DNA of 64,000 nt from M55B127 sp034521955 (GTDB taxonomy: Bacteria > Bacillota > Halanaerobiia > Halanaerobiales > M55B127), in assembly GCA_034521955.1 (NCBI GenBank), contig JAXHLT010000003.1, positions 1 through 64,000 of the forward strand, in the 5' to 3' direction. Position numbers and translations under genes: made by a program. The notes beneath the pieces are model-generated. The model was not told the DNA's origin, ran no database searches, and saw only the letters and a list, made by a program, of their open reading frames with translations. Shown here piece after piece: positions 1 through 7,872 of this stretch. Position 1 is the first letter of the stretch. Every line of letters begins with the position of its first letter.

Positions 1-18
1 TAACAAGGATTACAGGAA

Positions 19-50
19 AATCCCAGCGATTTAATCGCCGGGATTTTTTT
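19..50 (+). terminator. Intrinsic terminator used as intron target
   Basis: The stem AATCCC/GGGATT is extended by GCGATT/AATCGC across one mismatch and is followed by seven T residues. It ends an upstream gene outside the window. The group II intron begins directly after the T-run, which is the usual target arrangement of class C group II introns. Confidence 0.85.
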
Positions 51-444
51 AGTTTGACGGGCATATATTAAATCTTTAGGGTGAAAGTCCCGAATCCCGA
101 AGGCGATATAGGGATTAGCTGAGAGCAAGGGTGTCCTTCGTGAGGAGGAATCTGAAGGAAGCTTAAAGCAAAATTTCGGTCTGAGGTATACGAATCACAT
201 TTGAGGCCTATGGTAGTAGGATAAGTTTGCTAAACAAAACAAAGTCCGTATCGTCCGAAAGCTACTGGGGTAAATGTGGCAGATATATGAAATGAAAGTG
301 TTAGTATTTAACCCGTGAGATCTCATGGACACAGGGAGATGAATTTCAAGCTGTGGTTGAAACAAGATTTATCATGAGAAGTCAGCAGATGCCATAGTAC
401 TGAAAGTAATTTCAGGAAGGGCAGAACATTGAGGAGATGACATA

Positions 445-1860
445 TTGGATAATTCATTGAACACGCATAAAAGACAGCCAACTTCATATGAAGACTACCC
501 AGAGAAAATAGGGTTGGAAACTCGAAATACTCAGGGAGTGTCCAGTGAGTCAGTGGGATTATCGGATAGGGACATCAAATCGGAAATCAATACTGAATTA
601 CTACTTGAAGAAATTCTAGAGGCAGAGAATTTAAACAAAGCCTGTAGACAAGTAGTGAAAAACAAAGGTAGCCATGGGATTGATGGTATGAAATATAATA
701 AGTTAGTACCATACTTAAAAGAACATGGTTCAGAGCTAATTGAAGAAATTCTTAGTGGTAATTACAAACCTTTACCAGTTAGGAGGGTTGAGATACCAAA
801 ACCTAACGGAGGTATAAGGCTTTTAGGAATACCAACTGTAAAAGACAGAATGATACAACAAGCAATAAAATTGAAGTTGGACGAGAAATTCGAACCAACA
901 TTTAGCGATAATAGCCACGGATTTAGAATTAATAGAAGTGCTCACAGTGCATTAGAACAGTCCAGACAGTATATTCAAAAAGGAAACATCGTAGTAGTAG
1001 ATATGGATTTAGAGAAATATTTCGACACAATAAACCATGACAAGCTAATGGCAGCTGTTAAAAAGCAAGTTAAGGACAAAAGAGTCCTGAAACTAATAAA
1101 TAAGTACCTGAAATCCGGAATTATGATTAACGGAATCAAGGTTAAAAGCGAAGACGGCGCACCTCAGGGCGGGCCATTAAGTCCGCTTTTAAGTAACGTG
1201 ATGCTTGATGCTCTTGATAAAGAGCTAGAAAAGAGAGGGCATGAGTTTGTCAGATATGCTGATGATTGTAATATATATGTCAAAACTCTAAGAGCAGGTA
1301 AAAGAATACTGGAAAGTGTCACACAATTTCTTGGTAAACAGCTAAAGCTTAAGGTTAACCAGGAAAAGAGTGCAGTGGGTAGTCCCTTTAAAAGAAAATT
1401 TTTAGGTTACAGCTTTTATGTCCGGGATGGTAAGGTTAGATTCAGAGTTCATCAAAAGAGTTGGAAACGCTTAAAAGAGAAGATCAAGAAGGTAACCAAC
1501 AGAAATATAAGTATGAACTTCCAGAGAAGAATGAAGAAACTCAACCAACTTATGGTAGGGTGGTTAAATTACTATAAATTAGCAGACATGAAAGGAAGAC
1601 TTAAAGGTTTAGACTCGTGGATTAGAAGAAGAATTAGAGCTTGTATTTGGAAAAGATGGAAAAGAGTCCGCAGCAGATTTAAATATCTTAAGAAACTAGG
1701 ATTGAGTGCATGGAAAGCCTGGCAGTATGCAAATACAAGAAAGAGCTATTGGAAAGTCTCCAATAGCCCTATTCTAACTCGTAGTATAACCACGCAGAGA
1801 TTGATTGAACGGGGTTATAAGAGTTTTCTTTCACAGTATATGAAAGTAAGATTGTCTTAA
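445..1860 (+). CDS. ltrA: Group II intron reverse transcriptase/maturase
   Basis: This multifunctional protein of 471 residues assists intron splicing and copies the intron RNA at the target site. Reverse transcriptase landmarks are visible: SHGIDG near residue 76, a catalytic Asp at about 186 in VVDMDLEKYFD, QGGPLSPLLS at 241-250 and the YADD box at 271-274. The thumb/maturase domain (GIIM type) follows at roughly 365-425 with MVGWLNYYKLAD. There is no C-terminal HNH endonuclease, so mobility would rely on insertion at terminators or replication forks. The TTG start at 445 is chosen because GAGGAG (431-436) sits eight bases upstream; the ATG at 437 opens a frame that stops after seven codons. 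The frame is intact, so the element may be active. Confidence 0.95.
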   Translation: MDNSLNTHKRQPTSYEDYPEKIGLETRNTQGVSSESVGLSDRDIKSEINTELLLEEILEAENLNKACRQVVKNKGSHGIDGMKYNKLVPYLKEHGSELIEEILSGNYKPLPVRRVEIPKPNGGIRLLGIPTVKDRMIQQAIKLKLDEKFEPTFSDNSHGFRINRSAHSALEQSRQYIQKGNIVVVDMDLEKYFDTINHDKLMAAVKKQVKDKRVLKLINKYLKSGIMINGIKVKSEDGAPQGGPLSPLLSNVMLDALDKELEKRGHEFVRYADDCNIYVKTLRAGKRILESVTQFLGKQLKLKVNQEKSAVGSPFKRKFLGYSFYVRDGKVRFRVHQKSWKRLKEKIKKVTNRNISMNFQRRMKKLNQLMVGWLNYYKLADMKGRLKGLDSWIRRRIRACIWKRWKRVRSRFKYLKKLGLSAWKAWQYANTRKSYWKVSNSPILTRSITTQRLIERGYKSFLSQYMKVRLS

Positions 1861-1863
1861 TGA

Positions 1864-1938
1864 AGCGCCAAGTACGGAACCGTACGCTTGGTGTTGTGAG
1901 AGGACGGTAATTAAAATAATTAATTACCTCCTACTCAT
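1864..1938 (+). ncRNA. Group II intron domains V and VI
   Basis: Domain V (1864-1895) starts with the catalytic AGC triad. AGCGCCAAG pairs with CTTGGTGTT, including the expected G-U pair at the triad. A TACG/CGTA upper stem closes a GAAC loop, and a two-base CG bulge lies on the 3' side. Domain VI follows as an AT-rich hairpin, with GGTAATTA pairing to TAATTACC, and ends just before the putative 3' splice site. Pairing was read by eye. Confidence 0.75.
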
Positions 1939-1948
1939 TTTGTAGCCA

Positions 1949-2157
1949 TTAGATTGATTTTTTGTTTTTCAGCTTTTTTAAGGCTTCTTTTTGCATTGAA
2001 GGAATAACGTGAGAATATATATTTAGAGTGACTGATACATCATGTTGGCCTAATCTTTCTTGCAGGACTTTGTGGATCTTTACCTCAATTGCAAAGCAGC
2101 CGTGTTGTGTGTTTATGTCTAAGATCATGAAATCGAGTTTTAGGTTTACCTGTTTAT
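1949..2157 (-). pseudogene. Tyrosine recombinase (phage-type integrase) C-terminal remnant
   Basis: The minus strand encodes the end of a tyrosine recombinase in two frames. One frame gives TRFHDLRHKHTTRLL, containing the second catalytic Arg in HDLRH. After a frameshift near 2095 the other frame gives KVLQERLGQHDVSVTLNIYS followed by HV, which carries the conserved RLGH-like box (here RLGQ) and the catalytic Tyr in NIYSHV. The frame then ends in a Lys-rich tail with a stop at 1949-1951. No catalytic core or N-terminal region is present upstream, where a lipoprotein gene begins instead. This is the debris of an integrated element. The family call rests on these motifs only. Confidence 0.75.
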
Positions 2158-2172
2158 TTATTCATATACTTA

Positions 2173-2622
2173 CTAATTGAACTCTATTGGTACTTCTGTA
2201 GTGGTTGTTGCACTTCCGGTAATTGTAATTTTTAAAGTAAATGTTTCTCCTAGTAAATAATCATCATAGTAGGTTTGGTTAATTTCTTGATCATAAAAAT
2301 CACGTAAATCAAGTGTATATTTTTCTTCATGTGAAACACCAGGTACACTGAAATCAATAGTTTCATTTACTTCAATAATATCCTTTGAAATTTCTTCTTC
2401 ACCGTCTAAAACTAATATGATGATTTGATCAATAGTTATCTGTCCAAATCCTACTGTAGTTACTTTGAAAGTAGTAGGAACCGAAGGTTCTTCATAAGTG
2501 AATTCAATTGGATTTGGTGTAACAGTTAACGATAAGCTCCCTTGTAGGCTACAACCGGTAATCAAAAAGACAATTAATAAAAACATCAAACTTATCTTTA
2601 AATAGTTCTTATTTAATTTCAT
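2173..2622 (-). CDS. Small secreted lipoprotein of unknown function
   Basis: The protein has 149 residues and a type II signal peptide: a Lys-rich start, a hydrophobic stretch at about 9-21 and the lipobox LITGC with the acylated Cys at about 24. The mature part is acidic and rich in Thr and beta-branched residues (TVTPNPIEFTYEEPSVPTTF), as in an Ig-like or beta-sandwich fold. No family was recognised. A strong AGGAG ribosome binding site lies upstream on the minus strand at about 2630-2635. The gene stands alone between an integrase remnant and a long AT-rich gap. It may be element cargo, but nothing in the sequence proves this. Confidence 0.7.
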   Translation of the reverse strand: MKLNKNYLKISLMFLLIVFLITGCSLQGSLSLTVTPNPIEFTYEEPSVPTTFKVTTVGFGQITIDQIIILVLDGEEEISKDIIEVNETIDFSVPGVSHEEKYTLDLRDFYDQEINQTYYDDYLLGETFTLKITITGSATTTTEVPIEFN

Positions 2623-2644
2623 CGATTTACACTCCTTTCATTTT

Positions 2645-3165
2645 AGATAAATACCATTTATAGTTTCAAGTCTTGAGATTGATATAAATAATATATTATA
2701 TTATAATATAAATAGTCCATATATTTATAAGAATGTTTAATTCTAAATGGCTTTAATCTAATAATTATACATTATTGGTCTTTGACTATCTTTATGATAA
2801 CATGAATGAATTAATGAATAAAGACAGTGAAATAATGTGTTTTTTATATATAGTCCAGATTACTTAATCATTATTACTTATAATACAAAGCTTGTTATTA
2901 ATTACAATGTTATATATAAGATTGAAATATTGCCATTATTTAATAAATGCTTTCAATATATTAATGTTAAGAATAATGTATAAATATGTTAAATATAAAT
3001 ATTTAGCTAAGATTTTTTAAATAGTGGTATATTATTGATAGTGTGGTAAACTTCTTTCTATTTAATTATTATTGAAAAAAATTATAAAGTACATTTAATT
3101 TTTTTAAAATATTTCAACTTAATTAGTATTAATAATTTTTGGTGTTCATTTTGACTTAAAACACG
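2645..3165. other. AT-rich intergenic stretch, no gene seen
   Basis: About 520 bases of very AT-rich DNA contain frequent stops in all frames. No terminator, repeat or RNA motif was recognised. It separates the integrase/lipoprotein debris from the aldo/keto reductase pseudogene. Confidence 0.5.
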
Positions 3166-3178
3166 AGGGGGACAAATT

Positions 3179-4048
3179 ATGAAATATAGGACATTAGGGA
3201 GAACTAATTTAGAAGTTTCAGTTATTGGTTTTGGAGGAATAATGGTTAATAATGAAGAACAGGACAAAGTCAATAAAATGGTAGCAGAGGCTATTGAAAG
3301 GGGAGTAAACATATTTGATGTTGGACCTACTTATGGAAATGCCCAAAAGAAGTTAGGACCAGCCTTAAAACCATATCGAGATAATGTGTATCTTAACTTG
3401 TAAGACTGAACCTGATAATACTAAAGATGAAGTAAGGGCAGATATAGAAAATTCCTTGGAAGTTTTAGAGACCGATTATTTTGATGTATACCAACTACAT
3501 GAAGTGACAGATCAAAAAGCATTGAAAAAAGCTTTGGGTGCTGGAGGTGCTCTAGAAGCTATCATTGAGGCACAAAAGGAAGGTTTGGTAAATTATATAG
3601 GATTTTCAGTTCATAGTGAATGGGCAGCACTTGAATTAATGAATTCTTTTGATTTTGATACTGTTATGTTCCCTATAAATTGGAATTACTGGTTTAATGA
3701 CAATCAAGGCCAAAAAGTAATTCAAGAAGGCTCAGAGAAACTAATAAAGGGATATTGGCAATTAAATCATTAGCCCAAAGAAGATGGCTGAAAAACGAAG
3801 AAAAGCATAATTATAACACTTGGTATAAGCCTATTTTTGACCATGATGAACTGGCACAATTGGCTTTAAGGTTTACTTTATCGCAAGATATTGATACTGC
3901 AGTAAGCCCAGGAGATATCAGAATGCTTAATAAAGGTCTAAATATACTTGAAGACAACGAGAATAATCTAAAATTAACAGTAAGTGAATTAGATCAATTA
4001 AAGGGATATATTGATATGTATGGTGGTCAGTTATATCCTATTCCTTAA
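3179..4048 (+). pseudogene. Aldo/keto reductase, broken by two frameshifts
   Basis: Three consecutive pieces in different frames reconstruct one aldo/keto reductase of about 290 residues. The N-terminal piece has the family start MKYRTLGRTNLEVSVIGFGG and the catalytic-region motif FDVGPTYGNAQKKLG. The middle piece (from about 3395) has DYFDVYQLHEV and GLVNYIGFSVH. The last piece (from about 3760) has LAIKSLAQRRW and the C-terminal family tail. The first break needs one base removed near 3395. The second needs one base added in an A-run near 3733. A strong GAGGGGG ribosome binding site precedes the ATG at 3179. The gene is either recently inactivated or carries assembly indels. Confidence 0.85.
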
Positions 4049-4121
4049 AATATAGAATGAAAAAGTTAATAAATAATTTATAATAAACATATAAAAGTAA
4101 ATAAAGTTAAGTTATGGAAAT

Positions 4122-4161
4122 ATCCCTCGTCATTACAGATTTATTAGACGAGGGATTTTTA
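4122..4161 (+). terminator. Intrinsic terminator after aldo/keto reductase
   Basis: The perfect ten-pair stem ATCCCTCGTC/GACGAGGGAT has a 15-base loop and is followed by TTTTTATATTTTT. It ends the aldo/keto reductase transcript. Confidence 0.85.
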
Positions 4162-4332
4162 TATTTTTATTAGAAAAATATAATTCAATCGAGTGAAAAA
4201 ATGATATATTTTGGAAACTTTTTAAAATTAAAATACAAATCTATATGGTATTATTAATGTAATAGTCAAAGAAATGGTTAATTAAAGTTTAAATAAATTT
4301 ATTAGGCTTTTTAAGGAAAGGGGTTGAATTAA

Positions 4333-4380
4333 ATGCAAGATAAGAGAAAAGACGAAAAGAAAAGAGATGAAAAAGAATAA
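4333..4380 (+). CDS. Possible Lys-rich 15-residue mini-ORF
   Basis: An ATG at 4333 preceded by AAAGGGG (about 4316-4323) opens a 15-codon frame rich in Lys, Arg, Asp and Glu. A one-base shift near the end would extend it through another run of lysines to about 4402. A good terminator follows at 4456-4500, so this looks like a very short transcription unit. It may be a truncated charged tail or an open frame by chance. No function is assigned. Confidence 0.25.
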   Translation: MQDKRKDEKKRDEKE

Positions 4381-4455
4381 AGATAAAAAGAAAAAGAAGT
4401 AGTTTATAAATATTTTTTAAGTTAATTTCAAAAAGTAAATAATTAGACTTGTTTT

Positions 4456-4500
4456 AACCTATAATTAGGGGATATTAATCCTTTGGTTATAGGTTTTTTT
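4456..4500 (+). terminator. Intrinsic terminator
   Basis: The stem AACCTATAA/TTATAGGTT ends in a run of seven T residues. It closes the short unit that contains the Lys-rich mini-ORF. Confidence 0.75.
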
Positions 4501-4703
4501 ATTTATAAAATATTATTTTAAGGAAATCATGATAAATATTTAACAATATGACCAATAATATATTGAATATTGTCAGACTATTATTAAAATAATACAATAA
4601 TATTGTGAAAGTAATATTTAAGATGGATATTGATATATCAACATATATATTAGTTATAAACCAATATATTGAGTAAAAACATCAATATTATGTGAAAAAA
4701 TTC

Positions 4704-4761
4704 TTGAAATGTATGAAAAAGTGTGATATTTTTTTAGTAAGATACATGTGATATATATCAC
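4704..4761 (+). promoter_or_regulatory. Promoter with Fnr/Crp-like palindrome before tungsten operon
   Basis: TTGAAA (4704-4709) and TATTTT (4727-4732) are 17 bases apart and could form a sigma-A promoter for the operon. About 15 bases downstream is the perfect palindrome GTGATATATATCAC (4748-4761), within TGTGA-N6-TCACT. Such TGTGA/TCACA dyads are bound by Crp/Fnr-family regulators. The position downstream of the -10 box suggests repression. Assignment is by eye. Confidence 0.45.
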
Positions 4762-4776
4762 TTAAAAAATAATAAA

Positions 4777-4880
4777 TACTCCGAGTCTTATAATCCTAAA
4801 GAAAATATTGCAATCAATGGAACTAAGACCGACAGGGTATCTTTGGAAACATAGATGCCTCCCAAGGTGGAAAGGAGTAG
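4777..4880 (+). ncRNA. Moco/Tuco-type riboswitch upstream of Tat-ferredoxin/AOR operon
   Basis: The element shares a skeleton with a second copy at 24386-24487: CGAGTCTT, then CCTAAA, GACCG, a GGG-stem-GCCTCCC hairpin, and GGAAAG at the 3' end. The outer helix pairs CTCC (4779-4782) with GGAG (4874-4877). The inner hairpin pairs GGTATCT (4836-4842) with AGATGCC (4853-4859). These elements match my recollection of the molybdenum cofactor riboswitch class, whose compact variants are associated with tungsten cofactor. Its position before AOR genes fits that. An intrinsic terminator downstream (4924-4967) is the likely expression platform, so cofactor binding would control premature termination. 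A Rfam covariance search would be decisive. Confidence 0.75.
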
Positions 4881-4923
4881 CGGTAAGTTAGTCAAAAGAA
4901 TCTTATTTGCGCTTTCCTTTCGA

Positions 4924-4967
4924 AAAAAAGCACTTTTTAAATAAATAATAAAGAGTGCTTTTTTATA
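4924..4967 (+). terminator. Riboswitch expression-platform terminator
   Basis: AAAAGCACTTTTTA pairs with TAAAGAGTGCTTTT around a short AT loop and is followed by T residues. It lies between the riboswitch aptamer and the first start codon of the operon, as expected for transcriptional attenuation. Confidence 0.8.
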
Positions 4968-4993
4968 TGCAAACAATGAGGAGGTATGTATTT

Positions 4994-5668
4994 ATGTCAA
5001 AAGAGAACCAAGAATCCAAGAACTTTATGCAGCGTCCGACAACTCGTCGTGAATTTATCAAAAAGAGTGTAGAGGGTGCTGCCGGTGCAGCAGTATCATT
5101 TTCAATTTTAAATTTATTTACTGATTCTGCTCAAGCACAGGGAATTAAAACAGCAGATGGTATTGTAATAGTTGACCCTGTTAAATGTACCGGTTGTAGA
5201 AGATGTGAGACAAATTGTACAGCATTTAACGATGGAAAAGCTCACCCTTATATTTCACGAGTTAAGGTTGGACCAAACTACAACTTTGGTAAAAACGGAC
5301 CATCATATAATTACAGATATGGTGATGGTAACTTAGGAGACTTTACCATTGTTGGAGAAACTTGTAGGCAGTGTGAATCTGCAAGGTGTATCAGTGCTTG
5401 TCCTATGGATGCAATTTCAGTTGATGAAAAGACAGGTGCAAGGGTAATTGATAAGAAAAAATGTGTAGGTTGTGGAAGATGTGCAGTTGCATGTCCATAT
5501 GATATTCCTACTATTGACCCTGAAACTAAAAAATCAACAAAATGTACACTTTGTGAAGGAGAACCAACATGTGCTGCAGGTTGTCCGACTGGAGCTATTG
5601 AATTTGTTCCTTGGGAAGATGTAGAAATGGCATTAATTGAAAGAGAAAACTTAATAGAAAATAACTAA
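4994..5668 (+). CDS. Tat-exported four-cluster ferredoxin (YdhY-like)
   Basis: This 224-residue electron-transfer subunit probably partners the AOR encoded next. Residues 16-24 hold the twin-arginine motif (TTRREFIKK), followed by a hydrophobic h-region and an AQA cleavage site near 48. Four Cys motifs follow for [4Fe-4S] clusters: CTGCRRCETNC, CRQCESARCISACP, CVGCGRCAVACP and CTLCEGEPTCAAGCP. The layout matches E. coli YdhY, which lies beside the AOR-like YdhV. The ATG at 4994 is chosen because GAGGAGG (4978-4984) is nine bases upstream; an in-frame upstream TTG at 4955 lies within the terminator. The gene is 17 bases from the AOR gene. Export across the membrane follows from the signal, but partner and electron acceptor are inferred. 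Confidence 0.9.
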   Translation: MSKENQESKNFMQRPTTRREFIKKSVEGAAGAAVSFSILNLFTDSAQAQGIKTADGIVIVDPVKCTGCRRCETNCTAFNDGKAHPYISRVKVGPNYNFGKNGPSYNYRYGDGNLGDFTIVGETCRQCESARCISACPMDAISVDEKTGARVIDKKKCVGCGRCAVACPYDIPTIDPETKKSTKCTLCEGEPTCAAGCPTGAIEFVPWEDVEMALIERENLIENN

Positions 5669-5685
5669 AATAGGAGGTAAGAAGT

Positions 5686-7770
5686 ATGCCAAAATATCAA
5701 GGTTGGGCTGGAAAGATTTTACGTGTAAATTTATCTAACGGTTCCATTACTACTGAAAATACAGTTAAGTATAAAGATTATATAGGTGGAATGGGATTAG
5801 GATATAAAATAATGTGGGACGAAGTAGATGAAAATACCAAACCATTTGATGAGGAAAACAAGATTGTGTTTGGTGCAGGACCATTAACAGGTACAGGAGC
5901 ACCATGTACAGCAAGAACAAACATAACTTCATTATTACCTGCTAATCCACAAAATTTAATTGGAGATTCACATATGGGAGGAAATTTTTCTCCAGAGATG
6001 AAGTATGCTGGTTATGATGCAATCATAATTGAAGGAAAAGCTTCAAGACCAGTATGGTTAAGAATAGAAGATGACAAAGTATCCCTTGAAAGTGCTTCCC
6101 GTTTATGGGGACAGGGTATCTTTGATACAACTGCTAATATAGCTTCTATGATGGGTAAGGAAGCCCAGGTTGCTGCAATAGGTCAGGCTGGTGAAAACCA
6201 GGTTCCACTTTCCACTATAATGACAAATGGAAACCATTCAGCTGGTGGACATGCGGGTATTATGGGTTATAAAAATCTTAAAGCGATTGGTATAATTGGA
6301 ACTCAATCTGTTAAATATGCAGCAGATAAAGAAGATTGGATAGAATTAAATGAATCAGTAATGTCAATAATTGGTGCAAATAATCAGCATGTTGTACCAA
6401 GTACACCACAGCCATGGGCTGAATTCCATGATGCTTCAAGTCGCTGGACTGCTCAAGAAGGACTTTATTGGGGAGCAGCTGATCAAGAAATAGAAACTGG
6501 TATTTGTAAACCGGAAGATACAAATCGAATTGGTTACAGAACTATGAAAGCAATTAAAGACTTAGGTCCAATCTCTGAAGACTACACAGTTCGAATGGGT
6601 GGATGTCAATCTTGTCCAATCCGCTGTCATTCAAGTGTTAAAGTACCAGAATTAGAAAAGTATGGAGTATCTCCATATGTTTCAAATACATGTGTAGGAT
6701 TTTGGAGTCATTGGTATGTAAATCAAAATGCTGAATCAGAAAAAGATAATTTCTTAAATAAGACATTAGGTGCTCAATTAGCTGATGATTATGGTCTTTG
6801 GTTTAATTACGGTCAGTTAGGAAGAGACTTAAAATATCTATATGATAATGGAATATTTGAAGAAGTACTTCCTGAAGATGAATATAATGATATTCCTTGG
6901 GATCTATATGAAGTTGGAGATCCAGCATTTTTAGTTGATTTCTATAGAAGATTAGCTTATCGTGAAGGTGAAATAAGTCATATCAGTGATGGCTCAGCAG
7001 CAATAGCAGAACGTTGGGATTTAGGTGATGATTACTGGAATAGTAAAACAAATAAATTATGGTCACGTATGGGCTATCCTTTACATCATGCCAATGAATC
7101 AAATGCTCAGGTTGGTACTTTAATCAATACAATATTTAACCGTGATCCAATGTGTCACTCACATCAGAACTTTATTGGAAGTGGTTTACCAACAAAACTG
7201 CAAAAAGAAATTGCTGCAGAAACTTGGGGTTCAGAAGATGCTATTGATGTTCCTGCTAATTATACTCCAATGAATCGTGCAAAAGCTAAATTTGCAAAAT
7301 GGAGTTTAATTAGAAATGCACTTCATGACTCAATGACAGTATGTAACTGGATGTTCCCAATGGTTACATCACCACTTAAGTCAAGAGATTATCGTGGAGA
7401 TACAACCATTGAAGCTAAATACTTCTCATTAGCTACAGGTATGGAGGTCAGTGAAGAAGAACTAGATAAAATTGGTAGAAAAATCATGACCTTACACCGT
7501 GCAATGACAGTAAAACAGATGGGAACAGTTGATATGCGTAATGAACATGATAGAATTACAGATTGGGTATATGATATGGATCCTGATAAAAACGCATTTG
7601 AAGCTGGTACAATTAAGATGGATAGAGAAGATATGGAAACAGCAAGAACAATGCTTTATGAAGAATTTGGCTGGGATCCTAAAACTGGTGCTCCAACAGC
7701 TGAAACGTTAGATGAACTTGGATTATCAGATGTTAAAGAAGAGCTAGCCAGTAAGAACTTGTTACCATAG
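5686..7770 (+). CDS. Tungsten-dependent aldehyde ferredoxin oxidoreductase (YdhV-like)
   Basis: This 694-residue AOR-family enzyme would carry a tungsto- or molybdo-bispyranopterin and one [4Fe-4S] cluster. The N-terminal domain begins GWAGKILRVNLSNG and has the family motifs GPLTGTGAP and IGQAGENQVPLS. The cluster ligands are C307-x2-C310-x3-C314 (GGCQSCPIRC), with a distant Cys at about 553 (TVCNWMFP). From memory it resembles E. coli YdhV closely along its whole length, more than the archaeal AOR/FOR types, so the substrate is open. It has no signal peptide of its own. It follows a Tat-signal ferredoxin, which raises the possibility of co-export. AGGAGG lies just before the ATG. Confidence 0.93.
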   Translation: MPKYQGWAGKILRVNLSNGSITTENTVKYKDYIGGMGLGYKIMWDEVDENTKPFDEENKIVFGAGPLTGTGAPCTARTNITSLLPANPQNLIGDSHMGGNFSPEMKYAGYDAIIIEGKASRPVWLRIEDDKVSLESASRLWGQGIFDTTANIASMMGKEAQVAAIGQAGENQVPLSTIMTNGNHSAGGHAGIMGYKNLKAIGIIGTQSVKYAADKEDWIELNESVMSIIGANNQHVVPSTPQPWAEFHDASSRWTAQEGLYWGAADQEIETGICKPEDTNRIGYRTMKAIKDLGPISEDYTVRMGGCQSCPIRCHSSVKVPELEKYGVSPYVSNTCVGFWSHWYVNQNAESEKDNFLNKTLGAQLADDYGLWFNYGQLGRDLKYLYDNGIFEEVLPEDEYNDIPWDLYEVGDPAFLVDFYRRLAYREGEISHISDGSAAIAERWDLGDDYWNSKTNKLWSRMGYPLHHANESNAQVGTLINTIFNRDPMCHSHQNFIGSGLPTKLQKEIAAETWGSEDAIDVPANYTPMNRAKAKFAKWSLIRNALHDSMTVCNWMFPMVTSPLKSRDYRGDTTIEAKYFSLATGMEVSEEELDKIGRKIMTLHRAMTVKQMGTVDMRNEHDRITDWVYDMDPDKNAFEAGTIKMDREDMETARTMLYEEFGWDPKTGAPTAETLDELGLSDVKEELASKNLLP

Positions 7771-7811
7771 TTAAAATATATCTCAAGATTTAATTTAAAT
7801 TAAGTAAAATA

Positions 7812-7845
7812 GGGAACTGCTTATAATATTTTATAGGTAGTTCCC
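7812..7845 (+). promoter_or_regulatory. Intercistronic hairpin without T-run
   Basis: GGGAACT and AGTTCCC pair around an inner TATAA/TTATA stem. The hairpin sits between the AOR gene and the next gene and lacks a following T-run. It may be an RNA stabilising or processing element, or a partial terminator, that sets different levels of the upstream and downstream genes. Confidence 0.55.
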
Positions 7846-7872
7846 GATATAAAAATTAAGGAAGTGTGAACT

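Larger units (their letters stand above)
52..1938 (+). mobile_element. Group II intron, probably class C
   Basis: The element consists of about 390 bases of structured leader, a reverse transcriptase/maturase gene and a 3' end with recognisable domains V and VI. The 5' boundary is placed at GTTTG (52-56), which resembles the GTGYG consensus, just after the T-run of a terminator. The 3' boundary is placed near CTCAT at 1938, which fits the terminal AY rule. The maturase lacks an HNH endonuclease domain, as class C maturases do. Class and exact ends are inferred and would need a covariance-model match or an empty-site comparison. Confidence 0.8.

Noticed and set aside
445..1860. Reverse transcriptase as part of a retron, DGR or defence system
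   Set aside because: Domain V/VI RNA structure and the maturase thumb domain show a group II intron. No template/variable repeat or msr/msd-like RNA is present.
4333..4402. Lys-rich mini-ORF as a toxin or antimicrobial peptide
   Set aside because: It is only 15 codons long and low in complexity, with no partner gene; kept only as a weak feature.
4788..4976. Minus-strand open frame of 62 codons across the riboswitch
   Set aside because: It overlaps the aptamer and terminator, has no ribosome binding site and shows no family features.
6311..6523. Minus-strand open frame inside the AOR gene
   Set aside because: It is antisense to a well-conserved coding region, with no ribosome binding site or recognisable motifs.
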